From: Caenorhabditis remanei
Taxonomy: Eukaryota > Nematoda > Chromadorea > Rhabditida > Rhabditidae
Assembly: GCF_010183535.1 (NCBI RefSeq)
Contig: NC_071330.1
Coordinates: 15,295,717 to 15,359,716 of the forward strand
Length of the DNA: 64,000 nt
Direction of reading: 5' to 3'
Shown: piece after piece, positions 9,900 through 17,827 of the stretch
How positions within the stretch are numbered: position 1 is the first letter of the stretch
Layout of the letters: every line of letters begins with the position of its first letter
The notes under the pieces: model-generated
Told to the model about the DNA's origin: nothing
Database searches by the model: none
The model's input: only the letters and a program-made list of their open reading frames with translations
Made by a program: the position numbers and the translations under genes

Positions 9900-11144
9900 A
9901 ATTATATTTCTGATTTTATTTGAATTCTAACACTATATTTATCTATTTTTCAATATTTATGGACTCCTGGAAGGTAAGAATTCTCTAGATTGTCATATTT
10001 TCAAGATTTTGGAGTAATTTTAGGCGGGAAGTTGGAATTTTTGAGTAGAACATGTGGTTTTTGGTGGTATTCAGTAAGAAAACGGAATTTTTTTTTTGAA
10101 ATTTGGCATTTCCCAATTTCTCCAACCAAACCCACTCTGTAACTGAAATTTGGTCGTTTTTTGAAGTTTTTACATGGGTTTTGAGGAATTTTGAGTTGTA
10201 ATCACTGTAATCAACAGAAAAACCAGAATTTTCATATTTTTCATTGTGAGATCTGTCAAACTTAAGTTTTTTTTGTGGTCTTACTGTTTCTGGCGCGTCG
10301 CAGGTGCCCCAGACTCATAACTAGGCTTTAAATGATGATGATTTGGTCAGAAAATGGTCTGTTTTATATAAAAATTTCTCCATTCCCTCTCGGTAACTGA
10401 AATTTGGTCGGTTTTCGAAGTTATTAGAGTTGAAATCACTGTTCTGATAAAAAAAACCAAAGTTTTTAAAGTTTTTCGTATCAAAATTTGTCAAAATTGA
10501 GTTTTTTTGTGATTTTACTACTATTTGAACAGTAAGATGTAAGAAACCTTGAAAATAAGTTCATTTTTTCTGTTTCTGAATTGAAAAGCGCTGAAAAACA
10601 CGATTTTTGGCTTCTAAGCATCTCAAAATCCACAAAAACCCCAAAAAAAGCAAAAACACAATTTTTATGCAAAAATAGAGGTTTTAACTGTTTTTTGTAT
10701 GTTTTAAGTCAAAAAATGCATTTTTGAGCAGAAAATTCCAAAAAACAAAGTTCTAGGGTGAATTTACACGTGATATTCAAGTTTTTAAGTCAGAAATTCC
10801 TAAATTTTCGGTTTTTGGACTTTTAGACACCTCTAAACTCAGACATTTCCGATTTGTAGTACGTTTAAACTGAAAAAAACGAGTTTTTACGCAAAAGATT
10901 AATTTTCAGCCGGTTTTTGCCTGTTTTAAGTTCTACACACACTGAAAACTAGAAAAATGAGGATTTGAGACCGAATTCAGACGAGAAATTTGAAAATTTA
11001 GGTTAAAAATAGCAAAAAACGTGATTTTCTAAAGTTAGTATCTGATAAACTACATTATTAGAGACCGGGTTGACTCCTACGTGTCAAATATCCGCAGAAT
11101 TCATAATTTTCAAAACTTTTCACCCAAAAATCGCGATTTTTCGA
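9900..11144. other. AT-rich stretch without a recognisable gene
   Basis: Repeated short words such as CTGAAATTTGGTCG (10,144 and 10,397) and CAAACCCACTCTGTAACTG / CCCTCTCGGTAACTG show old internal duplication of about 250 bp between 10,130-10,270 and 10,380-10,510. No coding frame or structured RNA is supported. Confidence 0.35.
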
Positions 11145-11150
11145 CGTTTT

Positions 11151-11223
11151 TTGGTTCTGGCCGAGTGGTTAAGGTAGAATCCTTATGGTTCAAAAGGTCG
11201 GGGGTTCGATCCCCGTGGTGGTG
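11151..11223 (+). ncRNA. tRNA-like Pol III cassette 1 of 4
   Basis: Contains an A-box match (TGGCCGAGTGG, about 11,158) and a perfect B-box match (GGTTCGATCCC, about 11,203) at tRNA spacing, followed within about 20 bp by a T7 run that would terminate Pol III. The T arm can pair, and GAAT/GTTC can form an anticodon-like stem, but the two ends (TTGGTTC and TGGTGGT) do not form an acceptor stem, so this is tRNA-like rather than a normal tRNA. No anticodon is assigned. Confidence 0.6.
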
Positions 11224-11337
11224 AAAACTTTTTGAATCTTTTTTTGTTTGTTTTTTTCGGGTTCTACGTGTCAAATAACTTGAAAATTCGTTGTTTTTGA
11301 GTATTTTTACCCCAAAATCGCGATTTTACGACATTTT

Positions 11338-11410
11338 TTGGTTCTGGCCGAGTGGTTAAGGTAGAACTCCCTATCGTTCAAAAGGTCGGGGGTTCGATCC
11401 CCGTGGTGGT
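11338..11410 (+). ncRNA. tRNA-like Pol III cassette 2 of 4
   Basis: Starts 187 bp after cassette 1. A and B boxes are unchanged. The middle reads AGAACTCCCTATCGTTC instead of AGAATCCTTATGGTTC: the two stem sides (GAAC and GTTC) stay complementary while the loop changes. A downstream T7 run is present. Confidence 0.6.
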
Positions 11411-11525
11411 GAAAACTTTTTGAATCTTTTTTTGTTTGTTTTTTTCGGGTTTTACATGTCAAATAACTTTAAAATTCGTTGTTTTTGAGTATTTTCACCC
11501 AAAAATCGCGATTTTTCGACGTTTT

Positions 11526-11599
11526 TTGATTCTGGCCGAGTGGTTAAGGTAGAATCCTTATGGTTCAAAAGGTCGGGGGTTCGATCCCCCGTGGTGGTC
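11526..11599 (+). ncRNA. tRNA-like Pol III cassette 3 of 4
   Basis: Starts 188 bp after cassette 2. Middle identical to cassette 1; one extra C in the T-arm region (GATCCCCCG). A downstream T7 run is present. Confidence 0.6.
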
Positions 11600-11715
11600 A
11601 AAACTTTTTGAATCTTTTTTTGCATGGTTTTTGCGGATTCTTCTTGTCAATGACCTAAAAAATTCGTTGTTTTTGAGTATTTTTCCACCCAAAAATCGCG
11701 ATTTTGCGAAACTTT

Positions 11716-11788
11716 TTGGTTCTGGCCGAGTGGTTAAGGTAGAATCCTTATCGCTCAAAAGGTCGGGGGTTCGATCCCCGTGGTGGTC
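11716..11788 (+). ncRNA. tRNA-like Pol III cassette 4 of 4
   Basis: Starts 190 bp after cassette 3. The middle reads AGAATCCTTATCGCTC, with one mismatch in the anticodon-like stem. A and B boxes are intact; CCTTTTTTTGTG follows about 25 bp downstream. The shared flanks (CAAAAATCGCGATTTT before each unit, AAAACTTTTTGAATC after units 1-3) show the whole 190-bp unit was duplicated in tandem. Confidence 0.6.
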
Positions 11789-11889
11789 AAAACTTTTCGA
11801 ACCTTTTTTTGTGTGTTTTTTGGGGATCTACGTATCAAATAATCAGTGAAAAAAAAGTTTCTGGCTGACGTTTTTTTCAAATCAATCTT

Positions 11890-12335
11890 TTTGCAGAGTC
11901 AATCTTTCTGTATGTTCTCTAAAGACAAGAAATGCAATCAAGGGACGTCGGATAGAAGTTTCAGTATTGGCCAAACCAACAAGTTTCATGATTTCTCGTT
12001 TCGATTCTTTATAAATCTTGAAGATGAAAGTGGAACAAAGGAAATTATTGAAATGAAACAAAACAATTTCTGGATAATCAAGTGTTCTGGAGTTTTGGAT
12101 GGCTGGAAACTAGTGATGGACCACTTCATATTTTTGAATATTTAACCGGACACCCAACAATGCCGAAAATCGCCGAATTAACTGTCACGTCTAACTTTGT
12201 GGACGGCGTCGATATGAAATTATATTTGGACGATTCGAAATTTTCACTTGCTACCCAGCGGAATGGATCACAAGAGAACATTTGTTGTCTCTTGACTGCG
12301 AAAGGAAAAATTTGGACAAAACTTCACTGACGAAT
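11890..12335 (+). pseudogene. Small unidentified coding remnant with an apparent frameshift
   Basis: After a TTTTTGCAG acceptor-like site (about 11,895), an open frame runs to 12,145 (KFHDFSFRFFINLEDESG...WIIKCSG). From about 12,100 a different frame takes over with equally protein-like composition (DGPLHIFEYLTGHPTMPKIA...) and stops at 12,330. The switch near TTGGATGGCTGGAAAC looks like a single-base shift. CAATAAAC at about 12,380 could serve as poly(A) signal. I do not recognise the family. It could also be a two-exon gene with an intron I failed to place. Confidence 0.35.
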
Positions 12336-12529
12336 GAAGACATCAACGGAAGAAGAAGGATTTTTTTGAATTACTACTCAATAAACTTTTTAGATTTTTT
12401 GCATTTTTTTTTCATATAAAATCCAGCAAATTATCTTTCATTTATGCTATGAACCACAAAAATCGGTTGAGAATTCGAAAAGTTACAGATTTTCAAAGCT
12501 TTTCGAAAATCTGACAATCACTAAATCTA

Positions 12530-12774
12530 CAGTATCTCAGTGAATTTCGTCCCAAGACCCATAAAACTTATGTATTTAGAATCAGCGCGTCAAGACGGTT
12601 CAGAAAAGTATAATCATGCCTATATTCTGAAAATTTCAGTTTTTAGACCATTTTTGACCAAAAATCGAAATTTTCGGAATATAGGCATGATTATACTTTT
12701 CTGAACCGTCTTGACGCACTGATTCTAACTATACAAGTTTTATGGGTCTTGTCACTAAACTGACTGAAATACTG
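12530..12774. repeat. Palindromic TA-flanked MITE, copy 1 (CAGTATCTCAG family)
   Basis: Flanking TA, then CAGTATCTCAG...CTGAAATACTG, TA. The arms pair through AAGACCCATAAAACTT / AAGTTTTATGGGTCTT, CGTCAAGACGGTTCAGAAAA / TTTTCTGAACCGTCTTGACG and GTATAATCATGCCTATATTC / its complement. 245 bp, non-coding, just downstream of the cystatin gene. The TA target site fits Tc1/mariner-type mobilisation. Confidence 0.85.
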
Positions 12775-12891
12775 TAGGATTAGCGGTCCTAGGAACCATG
12801 AAAATTTTCGAAAAATTTTGGAAAAATGTTTTTTTTTCTAAAATTAACCTTTGAAAACTATTTATTTTGTATCTAAAACATTAGTATGCAC

Positions 12892-14585
12892 TTAAAAATC
12901 TTCATTATCCGCGACTTCTCTCTCGACAGTCGAAAACACGCGATCCCAATCCGGAATGAAAGGCGACCAACTTTTGGAGCTTCTCTCCATCACTATTATG
13001 TTGAAGATCTGAAAATTATTCAGGATTTTTATTTTTCATAATTAGTATACGTGAATACGGTCATTTTAAGCTAAAAACTTCAAAAATCGGTTAGAAACTC
13101 AAAAAGTTACAGAATTTCGAAACTTTTCGAAATTATTGATATCACTAAAGCTACAGTATCTCAGCTGTTTTCGTGTCAAGACCCATGAAACTTATATTTT
13201 CAGAATCAGCAGGTCATTGCGGTTCAGAAAAGTATAATCATGCCTATATTCTGAAATTTTCGATTTTTGGTCGCAAAATGGTCTAAAAACTGAAATTTTC
13301 AGAATACAGGCATGATTATACTTTTCTGAACCATCTCAACTTGCTGATTCTAAAAATATAAGTTTCATGGGTCTTGCCACGAAACGGACTGAGATACTGT
13401 AGAACAAGGATTTTCGAAACATTTCGAAAATCTGTAAATCGGTCAGTTTTTGACCGTTTTAGCTGATTTTTAGGTTAAATTAACAGGAATTTTTGAAATT
13501 TTTAATAAAGAATGCTTACTGCTCGTTTGGGTCCATTAAAATGCACACAATTCCTCTCCTGAATCGTATACGCATTAATTTCGTATCTGGAACAATTGGA
13601 TGTCCCCGCGAGGACACGTAGATCATATTGCATGCCGGATACAATTTGCCCATTTCCAGACAACACTTTCAGTGGGACCCACATGAATTCCCCTTCGATT
13701 CGTTGATTGATATCGGATTCGAATGATTTCCAGACGAGGCGCTGAAAGGGGGTACTGTAGTTTTTAGAAAGGGGCGTGGCCTACCGTAGTAAGGTATCCG
13801 GCGGAGTCGAGTGGTCCCTCACGGAAAGTTTCACCGTCATCGGGAACGTCGGAGAGCTTCTGCATGACTTGGAAGGGGCTGATGGAGCGTTGGGTGATGG
13901 GCGCACGAATTAGCTGGAATTTTTGGAACTTTTGGATACAGTAATCGCAGGGTTTCATTTTTAAAAATTGGTTTATGTGATCACAATCATTTCAAGCTAT
14001 GAACCGAAAAAATCGGTTGAAAATTCAAAAAGTTACAGATTTTCGAAACTTTTCGCAATTCCAAACATCCCTAAAGCTACAGTATCTCAGCTGTTTTCGT
14101 GACAAGACCCATGAAATTTATATTTTTAGAATCAGCAGATTTAGGCGGTTCAGAAAAGTATAATCATGCCTATATTCTGAAAATTTCAGTTTTTGGGTCA
14201 CAAAATGGTCTAAAAACTGAAATTTTCAGAATATAGGCATGATTATACTTTTCTGAACCGTCAAGACTTGCTGATTTTAAAAATATAAGTTCCATGGGTC
14301 TTGCCACGAAACGGGCTGAGTTACTGTAGGATTAGTGGGGCAGGGATTTTCGAAAATTTTCGAAAATCTGTAACTCGGTCAGTTTTTGACCGTTTGAGCT
14401 GATTTTTAGCTTAAAATAACAGAAATTTTTGAAATTTTTAGAGAAAATATTTCATAACTTACGAATCGATTCGAAACCGGAATAATCATCTCGTTATTCG
14501 CCCTCAACGGCGGGAAGTCTACACTCATTTGAGTCCCCACGAGGCTTAGGGTGGAGACCAAAGTGATGAGCCAAGTTGGGAGCAT
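12892..14585 (-). CDS. Secreted cystatin (cysteine protease inhibitor), long form
   Basis: Four exons, minus strand: 14585-14463, 13913-13785, 13741-13520, 13008-12892. All introns are GT-AG and phase 0, giving 196 residues. It starts with a signal peptide (MLPTWLITLVSTLSLVGTQ). Residues about 20-85 are a family-atypical N-terminal extension. Residues about 86-196 form the cystatin fold: alpha-helix-like KSFESDIN, MWVPLKVLSGNG, the first inhibitory loop QIVSG (consensus QxVxG) followed by MQYDLRVLAGTSNC, then ERNCVHFNGPKRA and a second-loop candidate SWSPF where type 2 cystatins have PW. Two cysteine pairs (NC...NC) fit a disulphide-bonded secreted cystatin. It would inhibit papain-family cathepsins. 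Introns 1 and 3 each host a copy of the same MITE. The match to cystatin is by motif and spacing and is strong; the proline-to-serine change in loop 2 may weaken inhibition. Confidence 0.9.
13154..13399. repeat. CAGTATCTCAG-family MITE, copy 2, in cystatin intron 3
   Basis: Same arms as the copy at 12,530-12,774 (TACAGTATCTCAG...CTGAGATACTGTA, GCGGTTCAGAAAAGTATAAT and complement) with a centre built on TTTTTGGTCGCAAAATGGTC. 246 bp, TA-flanked, wholly inside the intron. Confidence 0.85.
14080..14326. repeat. CAGTATCTCAG-family MITE, copy 3, in cystatin intron 1
   Basis: Same family and size (247 bp), TA-flanked: TACAGTATCTCAG at left, GAGTTACTGTA at right, arms through AAGTATAATCATGCCTATAT and its complement. 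The intron sequence outside the element (AAAATCGGTTGAAAATTC...) is also similar to that around copies 1 and 2, so part of the flank was amplified along with it. Confidence 0.85.
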
Positions 14586-15157
14586 TCTGGAATTCTTGGG
14601 AATTAAATAGAAAACTTGGGTTACGGTAGCGAAAAATGATTGAAATTCAGTGTTTCACAACGGAAAATAGCTGGGAAACTATGAAATCTATTAAAAAAAA
14701 CTTGTACGAATTGACATTATAGCAAATTTTACGCTGATTCCGAATCTGTTGTCAATTTAAATAATGGAAATGTGTGAGAAGAGTTATACACGTTTTTGTA
14801 ATGGCATTCTTTTGAACACAACTTTTGAACACAATTTTGACAAGGTTTGGTGGCAAAATAGTTTTGAAATGACTTTCTTGGTGTAAAATGGTCCTAAAAT
14901 GATTAAATTTGTGTTCAAGTGTGGTTTGTGATAAAAATGATAGCTTTGCTACAAAAAACCTCAAAATTATCAGTAAATTGAAGTAGGCGAACAAATTTTT
15001 CAAACTGGTATCCACTAGGCAAAAAAAATCTGAAAGTTTGAACCTTCGGTAGTTCATATAACGCAGAAAACTCCAAATAATTACATAAAATGTCAATTTT
15101 GAGGCTGAATGCTCACAAAAACTTGAATTTTTTTTCACAGACCCCTGTTGCAAAAAC
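14586..15157. other. Upstream region of the cystatin gene, no further gene seen
   Basis: Probable promoter side of the minus-strand cystatin gene. AT-rich. A 133-codon minus-strand frame here (14,752-15,153) has low-complexity, AT-driven composition and no splice or family support. Confidence 0.35.
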
Positions 15158-15159
15158 TA

Positions 15160-15601
15160 CAGTACCGGACAAAAAGCTATCAACTTTGGCTGTTTTCAGT
15201 GAAAAATTACCAACTTTGAGGGTGTGCCCGTAGTAATTCTGATTGTCACACTATGAAAATTTTTAATGGATCATATAGATCACAAATAGAGCTCCAATTT
15301 TGTAGTTGACTACTTTTTTGTACGGACACTCCCTGGAGAGTTACATATCGTCAAAGTAATTTCTCGTTCACATCGACTCTTTTCAGTGCAAAATAGTGCA
15401 AATCGTCTTAAAATGACTATAAGGAGTGTCCTACAAAAAGTTGTCAACTACAAAAATGAAGTTCTACCCTTGATTTGTATAATACATTAAAAATTTTAAT
15501 GGTGTGACATTCAGTATTACTATGGCACACTCTCAAAGTTGGTCATTTTCCTCATTTTCCACTGAAAACAGCCAAAGTTGATACCTTTTTGTCCGGTACT
15601 G
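15160..15601. repeat. 442-bp TA-flanked foldback element (CAGTACCGGACAAAAAG family)
   Basis: Ends TACAGTACCGGACAAAAAG and CTTTTTGTCCGGTACTGTA are near-perfect inverted repeats with TA on both outer flanks. The arms continue inward (CAACTTTGGCTGTTTTCAGT / complement; GTAGTTGACTACTTTTTTGT / AAAAAGTTGTCAACTAC). No transposase. The TA target and CAGT start fit a Tc1/mariner-type non-autonomous element. Relatives: 1,615-1,765 and 9,196-9,615. Confidence 0.85.
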
Positions 15602-16284
15602 TAACTACAGATTCGGAATCAGCATGAAATTTGCTCTTATTACGCCATCCTCCACTCTGATAATTCCCTAAATGACAAATCTTTAAAATAAATATTGAAT
15701 TGTATCAAAAAAGACGTTAAAACTATCGAAAATAGCTTTTGAATACTGTACCTCCATCTGGCAACTCCTTATATACCCCATTTGGTGTCCTTGGACACCC
15801 TGTTACACTTTTCAGCAGACATAGATAGCCAACTGACCGAATTGACCACTTTTTTACCAACTCTTTTTTTAAACGTTTTTTTTTTCGATGAGACGTCTCT
15901 TTTGTGAAATTGAGAGGAGATTGAAATTTCAGATAAGGGTGAATGTCGGATTGTAATCCGAAAAGCGGATGGCGGGCTAATTTTGATTGACACATCAAAA
16001 GATAGCGGACGGATCATAAAAAGTTGGGGATTTTTGGATAAAAATTTTTCACAGAAATCTATTTTTTCTGAAAAACTGACCACTCGGTAGAACCAAGCCA
16101 AAAGTTTTTTCTCAAAAAATTCAGCTATTTTCAGGGATTTTAAGCCAATAAACGTCAAAATCGAGCAAAAATGAACAAAGTTACAGATTTTCGAAACTTC
16201 GAAAATCTCAATATTCATTAAATCTACTGTAACTCCGTCCGTTTCACTTCAAACTTCATGAAACAAAAAATTTCTGGAATCACC
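15602..16284. other. Stretch without a recognisable gene
   Basis: Minus-strand frames of 91 and 149 codons overlap here on different phases, with no splice support, no family and strong Phe/Lys bias. From 16,180, TACAGATTTTCGAAACTTCG and ACTGTAACTCCGTCCG resemble the outer flanks of the cystatin MITEs. Confidence 0.35.
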
Positions 16285-16455
16285 TCGCCAAGACGCTTCG
16301 AATGAGTATAATCATGACTAGATTTGAACAAAATTGGGTCCCGCCACGAAAACTACAGTAACCCAGGACCAGACTACTGTAGTTTTCGTGGTGGGACCCA
16401 ATTTGGAAGCGAACATAGTCATGATTATACTCATTCGACGCGTCTTGAGAAGATG
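16285..16455. repeat. Foldback with GAGTATAATCATGACTA arms
   Basis: CAAGACGCTTCGAATGAGTA is mirrored by TACTCATTCGACGCGTCTTG; the inner arms are TAATCATGACTA / TAGTCATGATTA, ATTGGGTCCCGCCACGAAAA / complement and ACTACAGTA / TACTGTAGT. About 170 bp, nearly perfect hairpin. Confidence 0.8.
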
Positions 16456-16927
16456 AAAACGATGAAAATAAAAACAAAGAGAAAAAAAGAAAAAAAAAGG
16501 AAAAAATGGAGAAAAACCTGAATTTTTGACAAAAAAAGTGGAAAAAGGCGAGAAAAAAGGATTCTGACCAATTTTTTTTTGGATTTTTTTGGCTGGTCAC
16601 ATTTTCTCTTTGTTGCCAACCAACTTTGACCAATTGGTTCTTTTTTTCGGACACTTGACTTCTTTTCCCTTTTATGTACTTTTTTCTTTTCGTCTTAAGA
16701 CTGGGAAAGTGTAATAAGAGAAATGTAAACTATTACACAAGACGTCTCCTTCCTATTCAAGAGGGTTGCTAATGGAAAATTTGGGAATTTTTGCAAAAAT
16801 CACATTGGAAAACTGAAAAAAAACAGTTTTTGCAGCAAAAATTGAAAAAAAAAACACTTAAAAACATAAAAAATCATAATAACTCCCTGGGTTATCGATC
16901 GTTTTTCATAAAAGTTATATATTCAGA
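16456..16927. other. Purine-rich patch and unassigned sequence
   Basis: GAAAA/AAAAAG-rich stretch (16,450-16,560) followed by T-rich sequence; no supported gene. Frames here are purine-tract artefacts. Confidence 0.35.
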
Positions 16928-17098
16928 TTCAACGTGACAAGACGCTTCGAATGAGTATACTCATGCCCAGGTTTGATGCAATTTAGGTCTCAGCACGAGG
17001 TTACGGTATGCGCCTTTAATGTGAAATCGCTGCGAGACCCGAGTTGCATCAAACCTAGGCATGAGTATACTCATTCGAACCGTCTCGACGAGATTAGC
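16928..17098. repeat. Foldback with GAGTATACTCATGCC arms
   Basis: CAAGACGCTTCGAATGAGTA pairs with ACTCATTCGAACCGTCTCG; inside, TACTCATGCCCAGGTTTGAT pairs with ATCAAACCTAGGCATGAGTA, and GTCTCAGC with GCGAGAC. It shares its outer 20 bp with 16,285-16,455 but has a different core, so the two are sister elements. Confidence 0.8.
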
Positions 17099-17787
17099 AC
17101 GATGAATATTATAAAATTCTGAAAAATTGAGTTTTCAGACTGAAAATTGGGTTTTTTGAAGAGAAAAGTGATTTTTACAAGGAAAGTGGATTTTTACCAA
17201 TTTTTCACCAATTTTTCACCACTTTTAGCTGATTTTTTTATTAAAAAGCAGCATTTTCAGGTTATAGATGTCAGATTCCAACCATTTTTCTGAAATATTT
17301 TATTAATTTTGAAGAAAAATACCAGGAAAACTGTTTTTGTGCGATTTGCAGCCTGAAACCCCCCTTAAAGAAGCATGGATTTGGAATAAAAAAATCTCAA
17401 TTTTCTAAATTTTTCACCAGGAAACCTTTTTTCTCCACTTTTTTCCTCTGAAAATCCCATTTTTCTGCAATTTTTACTTTTCCCGCTGAAAAAACTAAAT
17501 TTAAACTACGCGCGCATCGTTAGTACGCAATGACGCGCGCGGTGTACTTGCGGACAATGCATTTAATTTGACGACAAAAAATTGTTCATCACTCTTATTT
17601 CTTTTCGCTTCAATTTTCTCATTTTCAGCCGATTTTTGCGGAAATTTTCGCTTTTCATATTAAAATTCGAATTTTTCTCGTCATTTTGATCTAACATTTA
17701 TCGATTTTCGATGAAAATTCGCTGAAAACCAGTGTATTTTAGGGGGACACTTTGAAAAATTATTTTTTTGAAATTTTTTCGAGTTTC
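17099..17787 (+). promoter_or_regulatory. Upstream region of gcn-1 with a CGCGCG palindrome
   Basis: Likely promoter of gcn-1. At about 17,510-17,560 there is a GC-rich island in AT-rich DNA: ACGCGCGCATCG ... ATGACGCGCGCGGTGTACTT. The two CGCGCG blocks sit about 25 bp apart, 270-320 bp before the start codon. No TATA box is expected or seen. The regulatory role is inferred from position and base composition only. Confidence 0.35.
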
Positions 17788-17789
17788 AG
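17781..17789 (+). promoter_or_regulatory. Probable spliced-leader trans-splice acceptor of gcn-1
   Basis: GAGTTTCAG preceded by a T-rich run and with no upstream GT-initiated coding exon. It lies 38 nt before the ATG at 17,828, a typical outron end in nematodes. Confidence 0.5.
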
Positions 17790-17827
17790 TTATTCATACG
17801 ACGGGTTACACGATATCAATATCAAAA

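Noticed and set aside
14752..15153. 133-codon minus-strand open frame upstream of the cystatin gene
   Set aside because: Composition is driven by AT-rich DNA (Phe, Leu, Lys, Ile); no signal peptide, family or exon signals, and its start lies at the foldback edge.
15769..16218. 149-codon minus-strand frame
   Set aside because: Overlaps another equally long frame, Phe/Lys/Ser-rich, no splice support; it runs into foldback flank sequence.
16431..16654. Lys- and Phe-rich frames around 16,430-16,650
   Set aside because: Products of a GAAAA/TTTTC purine-pyrimidine tract next to a foldback.
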